Below are positions 15,992 to 24,537 of a DNA stretch of 64,000 bases, piece after piece. The notes below the pieces were generated by a model that was not told the origin of the DNA, searched no databases, and saw only the letters and a program-made list of their open reading frames with translations. Location: contig CAWAVW010000004.1 in the NCBI GenBank assembly GCA_963785585.1, positions 1,302,001 through 1,366,000 on the forward strand, given 5' to 3'. The DNA is from Palsa-295 sp963785585 (GTDB lineage: Bacteria > Acidobacteriota > Terriglobia > Acidiferrales > UBA7541). Numbering within the stretch: the stretch's first letter is position 1; each line of letters starts with the position of its first letter. Both the position numbers and the translations under genes were made by a program.

Positions 15992-18009
15992 ATCGAGTTC
16001 CCAGCACTGTTTTTCGAATCGCGCTCGCCGCGATATTTTTGTGTTGCGGCGTAAGCCGCGCGCACGCGCAGGACGCACCGCCGCCCGCCGCTCCGCCGGC
16101 TGCGGCCGCGCCACCCGCCGCCGCGCCCGCGCCGGAACAGAATCCGTTCGCGCCGCAGCCCGCGCCGCCGCTGCCCGCGGGTATGACTGGCTCGGATGTG
16201 AACGATCCGCGCTACAAGCTCACTCCGGGACTGTACGACGCCGGCGAAGCCGCCATGGGCATCAAGCATCTGCAACTGGTGAAGAAGCCGGACGCGTTTC
16301 AGCTGGGCTCGTCCGATCCCGACGATCCGAAAGTGCAGCACACGCTCGGCCAGCTCGGCATTGGCGGAGGAATGAAACTTCCGAAGCCGCTGCAACTGGT
16401 GATTGCGCAGCTGGCGTTCGGCAATTCCGACTTCGCGTTCCAGGGCAATCATCTGTTCCAGGGAAATTTTTACGGCATCAACATTTGGGATATTTCCGAT
16501 CCGTCGAACGTGACGCCGATTACTTCGCTGGTTTGCCCCGGCGGACAGGGCGACGTGTCGGTGTACAAGAATTTGCTGTTCATGTCGGTGGAAATGCCCA
16601 ACGGCCGCATCGATTGCGGCGCGCAGGGATTTCCGCCGGAGCCGCCTCCAGCGCCAGGCCATGAAAAGGAACGCCGGCTGCCCGTCGCGCAGGCCGACCG
16701 TTTCCGCGGCGTGCGCATCTTCGACATTTCGGACGTGAAGAATCCGAAGCAGGTGGCCGCGGTGCAGACCTGCCGCGGTTCGCACACCCACACGCTGGTG
16801 CTCGACCCGAATGACAAAGACAACGTCTATATCTACGTGTCGGGCACATCGTTCGTTCGTCAGGCCGAAGAACTGGCCGGATGCTCGGGCGAAAAGCCGG
16901 ACAAAGATCCGAACACCGCGCTGTTCCGCATCGACGTGATTAAGGTTCCGGTCGCGGCTCCGCAGGATGCAAAAATCGTTTCCAGCCCGCGCGTTTTCAT
17001 CGACCCGCGCACTGGCGCGATCAACGGCCTGAACAACGGCGGCAGCCACGACAAGGACGAAGCAAAGCCCGTCGATACGAACCAGTGCCACGACATCACC
17101 GTGTATTCGGCGATCGGTCTTGCCGCGGGCGCGTGCTCCGGAAACGGGATCCTGCTGGATATTAAAGACCCGGTCCATCCGAAGCGCGTGGATGCGGTGA
17201 ACGATCCGAACTACTCCTACTGGCATTCGGCTTCGTTTTCCAACGACGGCACGAAAGTCGTGTTCACCGACGAATGGGGCGGGGGACTCGGCGCGCGTTG
17301 CCGCCCGAACGATCCGAACAAGTGGGGCGCGGATGCGATCTTCAAGCTGGCCGACGACAAGTTGACGTTTGACAGCTACTACAAATTGCCGGCGGCGCAG
17401 GGCGACACGGAAAATTGCGTGGCGCACAACGGATCGCTCGTTCCGGTGCCGGGACGCGACATCGTGGTGCAGGCCTGGTATCAGGGCGGCGTTTCGGTGA
17501 TGGATTTCACCGATCCGTCAAAACCGTTTGAGATTGCCTATTTCGACCGCGGGCCGATCGATCCGCACATGCTGGTGCTCGGCGGCTACTGGTCGGCTTA
17601 CTGGTACAACGGACACATCTACGGCTCGGAAATTGCGCGCGGCCTGGATACGTTTGATTTGACGCCGACGCAATTCCTGACGCAAAACGAAATCGACGCC
17701 GCGAAATCCGTGCGCGTGGATTATCTGAACGTGCAGAACCAGCAGAAGATCGAATGGCCGTCGAGCCTGATCGTGGCGAAGGCGTACGTCGATCAGCTCG
17801 AGCGTTCGCAGGCGTTGCCGGCGGACAAGATTGCCTCGCTGCGCAAGGGCATTGCCGCGGCGGAAGCGTCGAAGCTGAACAAGGGCAAAGTGGCGAAGCT
17901 GGCGGCCATGGCGCCGTCGCTCGAAAAGAGCGCCGCAACGGCGAAGTCACCGGCCGACGCCAAGCGCTTGCAGGCGCTCGCCGCAATCCTGAAGGCGCCG
18001 GCGGCGTAA
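15988..18009 (+). CDS. LVIVD-repeat secreted beta-propeller protein
   Basis: A 673-residue exported protein: signal peptide to AHAQ (residue 28), a Pro/Ala-rich linker to about 65, then repeated propeller blades with the LVIVD-type phrase: YGINIWDISDPSNVTPI, GVRIFDISDVKNPKQVA, GILLDIKDPVHPKRVDA and GVSVMDFTDPSKPFEIA. The C-terminal 90 residues are helical and Lys/Ala-rich. Downstream of and overlapping DUF305 by 4 nt. The conserved DUF305-LVIVD pairing suggests an extracytoplasmic metal-related complex (inference). A strong terminator follows at 18037. Confidence 0.9.
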   Translation: MNRVPSTVFRIALAAIFLCCGVSRAHAQDAPPPAAPPAAAAPPAAAPAPEQNPFAPQPAPPLPAGMTGSDVNDPRYKLTPGLYDAGEAAMGIKHLQLVKKPDAFQLGSSDPDDPKVQHTLGQLGIGGGMKLPKPLQLVIAQLAFGNSDFAFQGNHLFQGNFYGINIWDISDPSNVTPITSLVCPGGQGDVSVYKNLLFMSVEMPNGRIDCGAQGFPPEPPPAPGHEKERRLPVAQADRFRGVRIFDISDVKNPKQVAAVQTCRGSHTHTLVLDPNDKDNVYIYVSGTSFVRQAEELAGCSGEKPDKDPNTALFRIDVIKVPVAAPQDAKIVSSPRVFIDPRTGAINGLNNGGSHDKDEAKPVDTNQCHDITVYSAIGLAAGACSGNGILLDIKDPVHPKRVDAVNDPNYSYWHSASFSNDGTKVVFTDEWGGGLGARCRPNDPNKWGADAIFKLADDKLTFDSYYKLPAAQGDTENCVAHNGSLVPVPGRDIVVQAWYQGGVSVMDFTDPSKPFEIAYFDRGPIDPHMLVLGGYWSAYWYNGHIYGSEIARGLDTFDLTPTQFLTQNEIDAAKSVRVDYLNVQNQQKIEWPSSLIVAKAYVDQLERSQALPADKIASLRKGIAAAEASKLNKGKVAKLAAMAPSLEKSAATAKSPADAKRLQALAAILKAPAA

Positions 18010-18036
18010 ACGCAAGTTCAACGCATCATCTTTACA

Positions 18037-18076
18037 ACGCGCCTGTGGAGCTGTGGCTCCCAGGCGCGTTTTTTTT
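18037..18076 (+). terminator. Rho-independent terminator after the DUF305-LVIVD operon
   Basis: ACGCGCCTG (18037-18045) pairs with CAGGCGCGT (18061-18069). An inner GGAGC/GCTCC stem lengthens the hairpin. Eight T's follow. Confidence 0.92.
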
Positions 18077-18100
18077 GCGTGCCACCGTGCGGAGAGTCGC

Positions 18101-18195
18101 GTCTGACCGGTTTCGATTTTGCTGTGGCTGGCTCTCAGGCCGTCAGGCTGATAGCCTAACGAACTGTCAGGCTGATAGCCTAACGTACGGTGGCG
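18101..18195. repeat. Direct repeat, left copy (D/E hairpins)
   Basis: About 95 bp starting GTCTGACCGGTTTCGATTTT and containing two GTCAGGCTGATAGCCTAACG hairpins. It recurs at 19011-19105 at roughly 94% identity. The two copies bracket the retropepsin/DUF5678 operon. Confidence 0.85.
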
Positions 18196-18238
18196 CATCC
18201 GGCGCTGTGCCTTCGGAGCTTCGACGCGCGGACTCGTT

Positions 18239-18697
18239 TCATTTTTTGCGCTGGATTTCGTCCGCGGAGTCGGAAGATTCGAGCAGATACACTCCATTCG
18301 GTTTGTCGAACGTAACTTTAAACGAGTCGAAGAAACCGTTCTGGCCGAGCAGCCCCAAACCGAGATGGTCCAAGCCGGTCGTGAATCCGGCGAACACGGG
18401 CAATTGCGTGACGCCCAGGTCCACCTCAACATCGCAAAAATGCGTGACGTTATTTGCGCCCACACCGGCGGTCATTTCCACCGGAGCTTGCAGCGGATCC
18501 AATCCCAGTTGCGTCATGAAAGATCGAGGAAACATGCAGCAATCGGCGCCGGAATCAACGATCGCGAGACACGATATCCGGTTGACTCCACTGACGATCG
18601 AAAGGCGAAGAACGGGGCGAAGCGCCACACGCCCTCGGGGAAACGCGGCGCTCGGCGGGATGGCGATGCGGGTGTAGGGAATCGTGTAAACGGGCAC
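18239..18697 (-). CDS. Retropepsin-like aspartic protease domain protein
   Basis: A 152-residue protein starting at GTG 18697. The catalytic motif of clan AA proteases is clear: LAIVDSGADCCMFP with Asp48-Ser-Gly-Ala, followed by a beta-rich body and a second-half HLGLGLLGQNGFFDSF segment typical of single-domain retropepsin folds, which act as dimers. No signal peptide. It begins 2 nt after the stop of the DUF5678 gene, so the two are one operon. The natural substrate is unknown. Confidence 0.82.
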   Translation of the reverse strand: MPVYTIPYTRIAIPPSAAFPRGRVALRPVLRLSIVSGVNRISCLAIVDSGADCCMFPRSFMTQLGLDPLQAPVEMTAGVGANNVTHFCDVEVDLGVTQLPVFAGFTTGLDHLGLGLLGQNGFFDSFKVTFDKPNGVYLLESSDSADEIQRKK

Positions 18698-18699
18698 GG

Positions 18700-18903
18700 C
18701 TAAAGAATGAGAGTCGCGGTGTCAGACTCCGGCACGCGGACGATGGTGGGGTCGTCCTCTCCCGCGGCCTTCGACAGACGGATGGCTTCGGGAAGCTCGG
18801 CCGCGTATGCCACGACGCGGTCGCCGGTTTTCGAAAGAGCCACCCACGCGCCTTTTGGTATTCCCGTCAGAAGCTTGGCGAGGTCTTTCACGGTTGCCAG
18901 CAT
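18700..18903 (-). CDS. DUF5678-like small protein
   Basis: A 67-residue protein. I chose ATG 18903 because AGGAG lies 7 nt upstream; the frame runs to 19008 without support. The body (IPKGAWVALSKTGDRVVAYA, ELPEAIRLSKAAGEDDP, IVRVPES) fits DUF5678, a small alpha/beta fold seen upstream of retropepsin-like genes in several phyla. The stop at 18700 is followed 2 nt later by the protease start, so expression is coupled. It may bind or present a substrate to the protease, or act as its inhibitor; both ideas are inference. Confidence 0.78.
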   Translation of the reverse strand: MLATVKDLAKLLTGIPKGAWVALSKTGDRVVAYAAELPEAIRLSKAAGEDDPTIVRVPESDTATLIL

Positions 18904-19215
18904 TGTGCGCTCCTGCGCGGAATCAGATGCATCCCGCGCCGATATCGCTAGGATACCACCCCACACTTCCTGTTTGAATATCGGCCGTGTAAGTTCCGTT
19001 ACCGTCACATGTCTGACCGGTTTCGATTTTGCTGTGGCTGGCTCTCGGGCCGTCAGGCTGATAGGCTAACGAACTGTCAGGCTGATAGGCTAACGTGCGG
19101 CGGGGCGGGCAATGCGGGATCGTTCGAAAGCAACATTTTCCGAAACTCGAAACTCGATACTAGGTACTCGAAACTCGAAATTCGAATCTCGAAATGACGA
19201 CGTACAGGAGGCAAC
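18904..19215. repeat. Direct repeat right copy (19011-19105) and TCGAAACTCGAAA short tandem
   Basis: The right copy of the 95-bp direct repeat lies at 19011-19105, with hairpins GTCAGGCTGATAGGCTAACG. Positions 19140-19194 are a run of ACTCGAAA/ATTCGAATCTCGAAA units with an internal TACTAGGTA. The alcohol dehydrogenase Shine-Dalgarno (ACAGGAGG) is at 19203-19211. Confidence 0.78.
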
Positions 19216-20250
19216 ATGGCGACACCGAAAGCGGCAGCGGCTCCGATGAAAGCGGCGCAAGTTTCCAGGGCGGGCGGCGATTTTGAAATTGTCGAGCGCG
19301 AGATACCGAACCCGAACGCGGGCGAAGTGCGCATCCGCGTGCAGGCGTGCGGCGTGTGCCATAGCGACGCGTTGACCAAGGAAGGCCTGTGGCCGGGCCT
19401 GCAATTTCCGCGCGTGCCGGGACACGAAATCGCCGGAGTGATCGACGAACTCGGCACGGGCGTGACCGGGTGGACGTTGGGCCAGCGCGTGGGCGTCGGC
19501 TGGCACGGCGGACACGACAACACCTGCGTTTCGTGCCGCAAGGGCGATTTCGTCAATTGCAGCAACGCGAAAGTTCCGGGCATCAGCTACGACGGCGGCT
19601 ATCAGGAATATATGATCGCGCCGGTGGAGGCGCTCGCGTCGATGCCGGAAAGTTTGAACGCCGTGGAAGCGGCGCCGCTGCTGTGCGCGGGAATCACCAC
19701 GTACAACGCGCTGCGCCACAGCGGCGCGATGCCTGGGGATGTGGTGGCCATTCAGGGAATCGGCGGACTGGGACACCTGGGCATTCAGTTCGCGGCGAAG
19801 TTTGGCTACAACGTGATCGCGATTGGGCGCGGCGCGGAAAATGAACCGCTGGCGAAAAAGCTGGGAGCGCACGTTTACATCGACACCAACACGACGAACG
19901 CCGTGGAAGCGCTGCAGAAATTGGGTGGCGCGCAGGCGATTCTGGCGACGGCGCCGAGCTCGAAGGCCATGTCTGAGCTGGTGAACGGCCTGGGCCCGAA
20001 CGGAAAGCTGATCGTGATCGGCGCGACGTTTGATCCCATCGAAGTGGCGCCGGTGCAACTGATCACCAACAAGCGGTCGATTCAGGGCTGGGCGGCGGGA
20101 ACTCCGGCGGATTCCGAAGACACGCTGAAGTTTTCCGAGCTGACCGGCGTGCGTCCGATGATCGAAACGTATCCGCTGGCGAAAGCGGGCGAAGCGTATG
20201 CGCGGATGATGAGCGGGAAGGCGCAGTTCCGCGTTGTGCTGACGATGTGA
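19216..20250 (+). CDS. Zinc-dependent alcohol dehydrogenase (MDR superfamily)
   Basis: A 344-residue cytosolic enzyme interconverting alcohols and aldehydes with NAD(P)H. Catalytic-zinc residues are Cys48 (GVCHSD) and His70-Glu71 (PGHE); the Rossmann motif is GIGGLGHLGIQFA. The structural-zinc loop has D101-x2-C104-x2-C107-x7-C115, so the first of four Cys is Asp. Good Shine-Dalgarno (AGGAGG) before ATG 19216. Monocistronic. The substrate cannot be told from sequence. Confidence 0.93.
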   Translation: MATPKAAAAPMKAAQVSRAGGDFEIVEREIPNPNAGEVRIRVQACGVCHSDALTKEGLWPGLQFPRVPGHEIAGVIDELGTGVTGWTLGQRVGVGWHGGHDNTCVSCRKGDFVNCSNAKVPGISYDGGYQEYMIAPVEALASMPESLNAVEAAPLLCAGITTYNALRHSGAMPGDVVAIQGIGGLGHLGIQFAAKFGYNVIAIGRGAENEPLAKKLGAHVYIDTNTTNAVEALQKLGGAQAILATAPSSKAMSELVNGLGPNGKLIVIGATFDPIEVAPVQLITNKRSIQGWAAGTPADSEDTLKFSELTGVRPMIETYPLAKAGEAYARMMSGKAQFRVVLTM

Positions 20251-21016
20251 ACGCCAGCGGCGCAGGCGCGAATGGCGGCGCTTCGATGGCGCGGCGGAAA
20301 CGCGAGAACATCAACACAGAGGACACAGAGGAAAACGAAACCGAGGGGGCGGAGAATTCTTTAGCTCGCGGTCTTTGAGAGCTCCAGGTGCGTTTCTCTG
20401 CTTTGTTCTGGTGTGTGGTTATGGCTGTGTTTGTGTAGCGGCCGAACCCGTTCGAAGTGGCGAACGGGTTCGGGCATCGTTCCCTTCGGCGAAAAGTGAA
20501 TCCGTGTTGGCGACTTGCGGCGGCATCGCGATTGGTGTCGGAGTGCGGCGGCTTGCCGCCGCTTTTGACCAACGCAGATTTGCGAGGATGTTTCCAGCAG
20601 CGGCTTGCCGCTGCTGCCCGGGCGACAGCATCCCATTGGCGTGAGCCGGCCGCGACGCGGAACCCGTGCACGCGGCGGCAAGCCGCCGCGGGCTATCGGC
20701 TCGCGGATGTGTACCCCGCAAAAGCGGTGGCAAGCCACCGCACTCCGAAAGGGGTCGTGCCGGACGTGCGGGAGGCGGCGGCGGATGCGCTTGCGGTGCG
20801 TGTCGATCCGTTGAGCGCAAGGAAAGAGAAAATCGAAAGCTGCCGGCACTCCGAACACCGTCGTGCCGCCGCTACAGAAGCAAAGTCCCCGAAGTCGCCG
20901 GTACAGAAGCAAAATTCCCGAAGCCGTCGGTACAGAAGCGAGGTCCGGGAAGTCGCCGCTACAGAAGCAAGGTCCACGAAGTCGCCGGTACAGAAGCAAG
21001 GTCCGCGACATCACGG
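20251..21016. repeat. Family-C hairpin block, copy 1, ending in a 29-bp tandem array
   Basis: An ACACAGAGGACACAGAGG motif lies near 20314, then F-type GTGTAGCGGCCGAACCCGTT near 20430. Family C follows: GCGGCGGCTTGCCGCCGC near 20548, CAGCAGCGGCTTGCCGCTGC near 20598, GCGGCGGCAAGCCGCCGC near 20672, GCGGTGGCAAGCCACCGC near 20725. A tandem array of period 29 (TACAGAAGCAAGGTCCACGA, then AGTCGCCGG) has units starting at 20873, 20902, 20931, 20960 and 20989. The block is duplicated at about 22123-22706. Confidence 0.85.
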
Positions 21017-21937
21017 TTATTTGACGGCGGCGGGGGCGGGCGAGTGAATTTCGGCGATGTAACCGCCGGGGAACTGGACGATCGCGCTGGTGCGGCCATC
21101 CGACGCGTACGGCGCAGTCAATACTTTCGCGCCGGAAGCTTTTGCTCTTGTGAGTGTAGCGGCGAGGTCGGGCACTTCGTACCCGGTGATTTCGCGGCCG
21201 AAGGGAAACGGCAGATGTCCGTCGGTGACCGCGACCTGCATGTTTCCAAATCCAGACTCGATGCGAATGCGGCGATAGGTTTCGCCGGCGCGTCCGATTT
21301 CGCCCGCATCGGCGCGCGGATTGTCTTCGACCACCTTGCCGCCGGAAAACTTTACAAAATCCGCGACGAACGCATCGGCAGTGTCGCGCGAAACATACAC
21401 GCGGTTCGTGGGAATGGTTTTCAGCGGCGCGTACGACGGCGCAACCGTGTGCCAGTAGAGTTGCATCTTCACGCCGCCCGGCCACGCGATGACGGCATCG
21501 ATGCCGATGGGATCGTGGAACGGTTCGACGATCACTTCGGCTCCCTCAGCGCGCGCGGAGCGAATGGCCTGGTCCATGCCGGTCACCAGGTATCCGGTGC
21601 GCTCTTCGCCAAACGGAAAAGGAATCGGCGACTGGTACGCGAACACGCTGAGTGTGCCGAAGTCACTCCACACGTATTGAAATTCTGTGGAGCTCGGCAC
21701 GGGCAGCACGCTGGTCACCGAGCGCTTTGACGGCTTGCCGCCAAACGTGGAGACGAAGCTGTTCACGAATGCATTGAGGTCCGCAGGGGCCACGTACACG
21801 TGCGTCGAATCGTATTGCGCGCCCACAGCGACGCTCGCGGAGTTCTCCGGTTGCTTGACTTGCTGCGCGTTTGCCTGGCCGCGCGCAGCAATGCACAAGA
21901 GTCCAAACGCAATGAGCCTCACCAGATTCCGTTTCAT
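21017..21937 (-). CDS. Secreted two-domain VOC (glyoxalase-like) protein
   Basis: A 306-residue protein with a signal peptide (LIAFGLLCIAARGQANAQ, residues 8-25) followed by two VOC-like halves. The first runs from THVYVAPADLNAFVNSFVST to VIAWPGGVKMQLYWHT; the second from NRVYVSRDTADAFVADFVKF to AIVQFPGGYIAEIHS. No canonical His/Glu metal set is obvious, so catalysis is uncertain. The last ~20 codons and the flanking 29-bp tandem array are duplicated at 22634-22704 and again, partly, at 25034-25093. Confidence 0.82.
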   Translation of the reverse strand: MKRNLVRLIAFGLLCIAARGQANAQQVKQPENSASVAVGAQYDSTHVYVAPADLNAFVNSFVSTFGGKPSKRSVTSVLPVPSSTEFQYVWSDFGTLSVFAYQSPIPFPFGEERTGYLVTGMDQAIRSARAEGAEVIVEPFHDPIGIDAVIAWPGGVKMQLYWHTVAPSYAPLKTIPTNRVYVSRDTADAFVADFVKFSGGKVVEDNPRADAGEIGRAGETYRRIRIESGFGNMQVAVTDGHLPFPFGREITGYEVPDLAATLTRAKASGAKVLTAPYASDGRTSAIVQFPGGYIAEIHSPAPAAVK

Positions 21938-22633
21938 CGCCTAAGCCTAGCACGGGCTTTCGATCAAAGTTGGCAGTCTTCGAAAAATCTAAACCCGTCA
22001 GGCACGAGCCTCCGCACGGTCGAACCAACCGGCTGACAGGTTTGCCGAACGTACGGTGATCGCTCTGCGACCTAAGAAGTTGCTGGCCCGTGGGCGGCGT
22101 CGTCGGCGTTCGCCCATCGTTAGGTTCGGCGAAAATTGAATCCGCGTTCGCGGCTTGCTGCGGCATCGTGATTGCTTTCGGAGTGCGGCGGCTTGCCGCC
22201 GCTTTTGACCAACGCAGATTCAACGGGAAGTTTCCAGCAGCGGCTTGCCGCTGCTGCTCGGGCGACAGCATCCCATTGGCGTGAGTCGGTCGCGACGCGG
22301 AACATTCCGTAGTGGACGCGGCGGCAAGCCGCCGCCGGCTGACGGCTCGCTTATTTGTACTCCGCAAAAGCGGTGGCTTGCCACCGCACTCCGAAAAAGA
22401 TCGTGCCGGACGTGGGGGAGGCAACGGCGGAAGCACTGGTGGCGCGTGTCGATTCGCTGAGCGAAGAGTTAGGCGAAATCGAAAGCTGCCGGCACTCCGA
22501 AAACCGTCGTGCCGCCGCTACACAAGCAAAGTCCCCGAAGTCACCGATACAGAAGCAAGGCCCACCAAGTCGCCGCTACACAAGCAAAGTCCGCGAAGTT
22601 GCCGCTACAGAAGCAAGGTCCACGACATCACGG
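21938..22633. repeat. Decayed D/E elements and family-C block, copy 2
   Basis: Degenerate D/E sequence lies at about 21988-22058. From about 22123 the order of copy 1 repeats: GCGGCGGCTTGCCGCCGC near 22190, GCAGCGGCTTGCCGCTGCTG near 22238, GCGGCGGCAAGCCGCCGC near 22320, GCGGTGGCTTGCCACCGC near 22370, then a 29-bp tandem array with units at 22519, 22548, 22577 and 22606. The offset to copy 1 is about 1.62 kb. Confidence 0.85.
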
Positions 22634-22704
22634 TTATTTGACGGCGGCTGGGGCGGGCGAGTGAACTTCAGCGATATAACCGCCGGGGAACTGAACGATC
22701 GCGC
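22634..22704 (-). pseudogene. Duplicated 3' end of the VOC gene (remnant 1)
   Basis: This is the last ~23 codons of the gene at 21017-21937: the same IVQFPGGYIAE then VHSPAPAAVK and the same stop, in the same position relative to the 29-bp tandem array. Similarity stops after about 70 bp and no 5' part of the gene is present. It is therefore a gene fragment carried with the repeat block, not a functional gene. Confidence 0.85.
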
Positions 22705-22791
22705 GGCGGCGGTGCGGATGAACTTGCGTTGCGGATTGTCGGGTCTCCACACACAACGCCGCCGTTGCGGTCTTCACACAGAACGCCGGGG

Positions 22792-23400
22792 TTACGGTCG
22801 GCGCGTGGCGACTACGTGCACCGAAGGCGATTGCTTTTCGCCGGGCGCGGGCGTGCCGATAAATTCGTCGCTGATCAGCTGGCCCTTTTCGTCGAGGTGG
22901 GTTTCGCTGCGAATCGGGTAGGATTTTTCGCCCATCGTAAACGTGGTGCGAAAAATCAGCCTGTCGCCCTCGAACTGTCCGGTCTCGACCACCGCGCCGG
23001 GGATCCCGTTGCCCACCAGATATTCCTTGTAGGCTTTTTCCTTCGCGTCCCACGTCATGATGAGAAACCCTTCGAAATCGCCAACGGGGCCCTGCGAGTG
23101 GAAGCGGTTCAAGATCGACATGCTGCCGGGGCCGAGCTCGCTCGAATACACGCCGGTGTTTTCGCCGCCGTTGGGCATCTCTTTCGATTTTGGGTAGCTT
23201 TCGGTGTAGTCCCAGGTGCCGCGATACAGTTTGATCAGCTTCGCCATTTCCGGCGACGGGGAAGCCTCGGCGTGCGAAGCAGCCTCCGCCGCGGCGGCTG
23301 AGTTTGTTGAAGCGCGCATTCGCGCGACGCCGCTGCCTGCAAACGCAAAGGCCAAAAGCGCCGCGGCGCACACGGCGTACTTCGCTCGAGAAAGTTTCAT
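22792..23400 (-). CDS. DUF1579-like secreted protein
   Basis: A 202-residue exported protein with an N-terminal signal peptide (AVCAAALLAFAFAGSGVA). The core runs from MAKLIKLYRGTWDYTESYPK through GDFEGFLIMTWDAKEKAYKE to GQFEGDRLIFRTTFTMGEK, the lipocalin-like strand pattern of DUF1579/DUF1579-like acidobacterial proteins. Function unknown; a small-ligand-binding barrel is plausible. It lies directly downstream, in sequence, of the VOC remnant but has its own start and stop. Confidence 0.8.
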   Translation of the reverse strand: MKLSRAKYAVCAAALLAFAFAGSGVARMRASTNSAAAAEAASHAEASPSPEMAKLIKLYRGTWDYTESYPKSKEMPNGGENTGVYSSELGPGSMSILNRFHSQGPVGDFEGFLIMTWDAKEKAYKEYLVGNGIPGAVVETGQFEGDRLIFRTTFTMGEKSYPIRSETHLDEKGQLISDEFIGTPAPGEKQSPSVHVVATRRP

Positions 23401-23571
23401 CGGCCGCTCCTTAATGGGAGATGGGAAATTCGAGCGAAGCTATCACAGCGGGCAATCGAAGTCCCGCCGTATTGTGCGGCGCGAAACCAGTACTTTAGTT
23501 CTATTCACGCCGGCATGAACCGCCCCGTACGCTTACGTTTCCGGCCATTTTACAAATTCAGGAGAACGACC

Positions 23572-24018
23572 GTGAAAAACGCGAAGCGCAATTTGTCCGT
23601 CTGTGTGGCTGCGGCGGCGCTGCTGGCGAGTCTGTCCGCGGGCGTGTGCCCGGCGAAAGACCGCGAATACCAGAGCGGCACGCTGCTGCGCATGGATTCC
23701 ACCAACTGCGGCACGCAGTCCAAGGATTCGAAATCGCTTTCCGGCGAACTGCTGGGCACCGATTCGCAGAACCGCAAAACGCGGGAAGTGTTGTGCCAGG
23801 AATACACATTGCAGACCGACACGCTGACCTACCGCATCCGCCCGAAGGACGAAAAGCATCCGGCGCTTTTGCCGATCGGCCAGACGGCGCAGTTCCGGAT
23901 TCAGAAGGATCGGTTGATCCTTCGCGTGCCGGACTCCGACGGGAAAGAGCGCGAGTACGTGGTGGTGTCGATGGCGCCGCGGGAGGATGGTCCGGCGCAG
24001 ACGGCGCGGCTGTACTAA
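23572..24018 (+). CDS. Secreted hypothetical protein
   Basis: A 148-residue protein starting at GTG 23572, where a CAGGAGA Shine-Dalgarno sits 7 nt upstream; the earlier in-frame ATG at 23515 has none. Signal peptide residues 1-27 (LSVCVAAAALLASLSAGVCP). The mature part has two Cys (STNCGTQSKD and VLCQEYTLQ) that may form a disulfide, and predicted strands ending LILRVPDSDGKEREYVVVSM. The pattern is known to me from secreted acidobacterial proteins of no assigned function. Confidence 0.75.
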   Translation: MKNAKRNLSVCVAAAALLASLSAGVCPAKDREYQSGTLLRMDSTNCGTQSKDSKSLSGELLGTDSQNRKTREVLCQEYTLQTDTLTYRIRPKDEKHPALLPIGQTAQFRIQKDRLILRVPDSDGKEREYVVVSMAPREDGPAQTARLY

Positions 24019-24111
24019 ACCCGGCAGGCGACTTGAAATTTGAAGAGCGGCGCTTCGCAGTTTCGACTGCGCGGCGACGTTTTGCTTTTGAGCGCGTTCA
24101 CCTTCGCGCGG

Positions 24112-24537
24112 TCAGCGCGTGGCCAGCGGTTTGTAGATCAGGCTGATGACGATGCCGACGACCGCCCACTGAAAGAAGTAGGCCGCCGCCTGTTCGAGAG
24201 CGAGCGTCAGGCCGATGTTGAGGTTCACGTAGTTGTGCAGCACAAATCCGCACACGACGAATAGCCCGAGCAGGACGCCGAAGCGCGCGCCATCGGCGAG
24301 GTTTGATCCGCCCGGATGGATCATGGCGAAGAGCACGGCGACAACCAGGATCGCGAGGAACGTTGCCGCGAGCCCGACCGGCATCACTTTGTTCATTTCT
24401 TCTTTCGGCCGGAACACGGCGGGGTACTTGTGGGCTTCGGTGATCAGTCCCGGCGCGAGGAAAAACAGCAAGCCACCCACCGCAAACGATGCGACCGTGC
24501 CACCCAGCGCCGCCAAGGCGAGACTTGTGTAGTTCAT
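24112..24537 (-). CDS. Four-helix membrane hypothetical protein
   Basis: A 141-residue integral membrane protein, ATG 24537 with an AAGGAG Shine-Dalgarno. Helices: LALAALGGTVASFAVGGLLF, VGLAATFLAILVVAVLFAMI, ARFGVLLGLFVVCGFVLHNY and AYFFQWAVVGIVISLIY. The arrangement resembles DUF1761-like small membrane proteins, but I would not assign it firmly. Convergent with the secreted protein at 23572-24018. Confidence 0.75.
   Translation of the reverse strand: MNYTSLALAALGGTVASFAVGGLLFFLAPGLITEAHKYPAVFRPKEEMNKVMPVGLAATFLAILVVAVLFAMIHPGGSNLADGARFGVLLGLFVVCGFVLHNYVNLNIGLTLALEQAAAYFFQWAVVGIVISLIYKPLATR

Noticed and set aside
20873..21016. CRISPR array
   Set aside because: Period of 29 bp but no unique spacers; units are contiguous and degenerate, and no cas gene is near.
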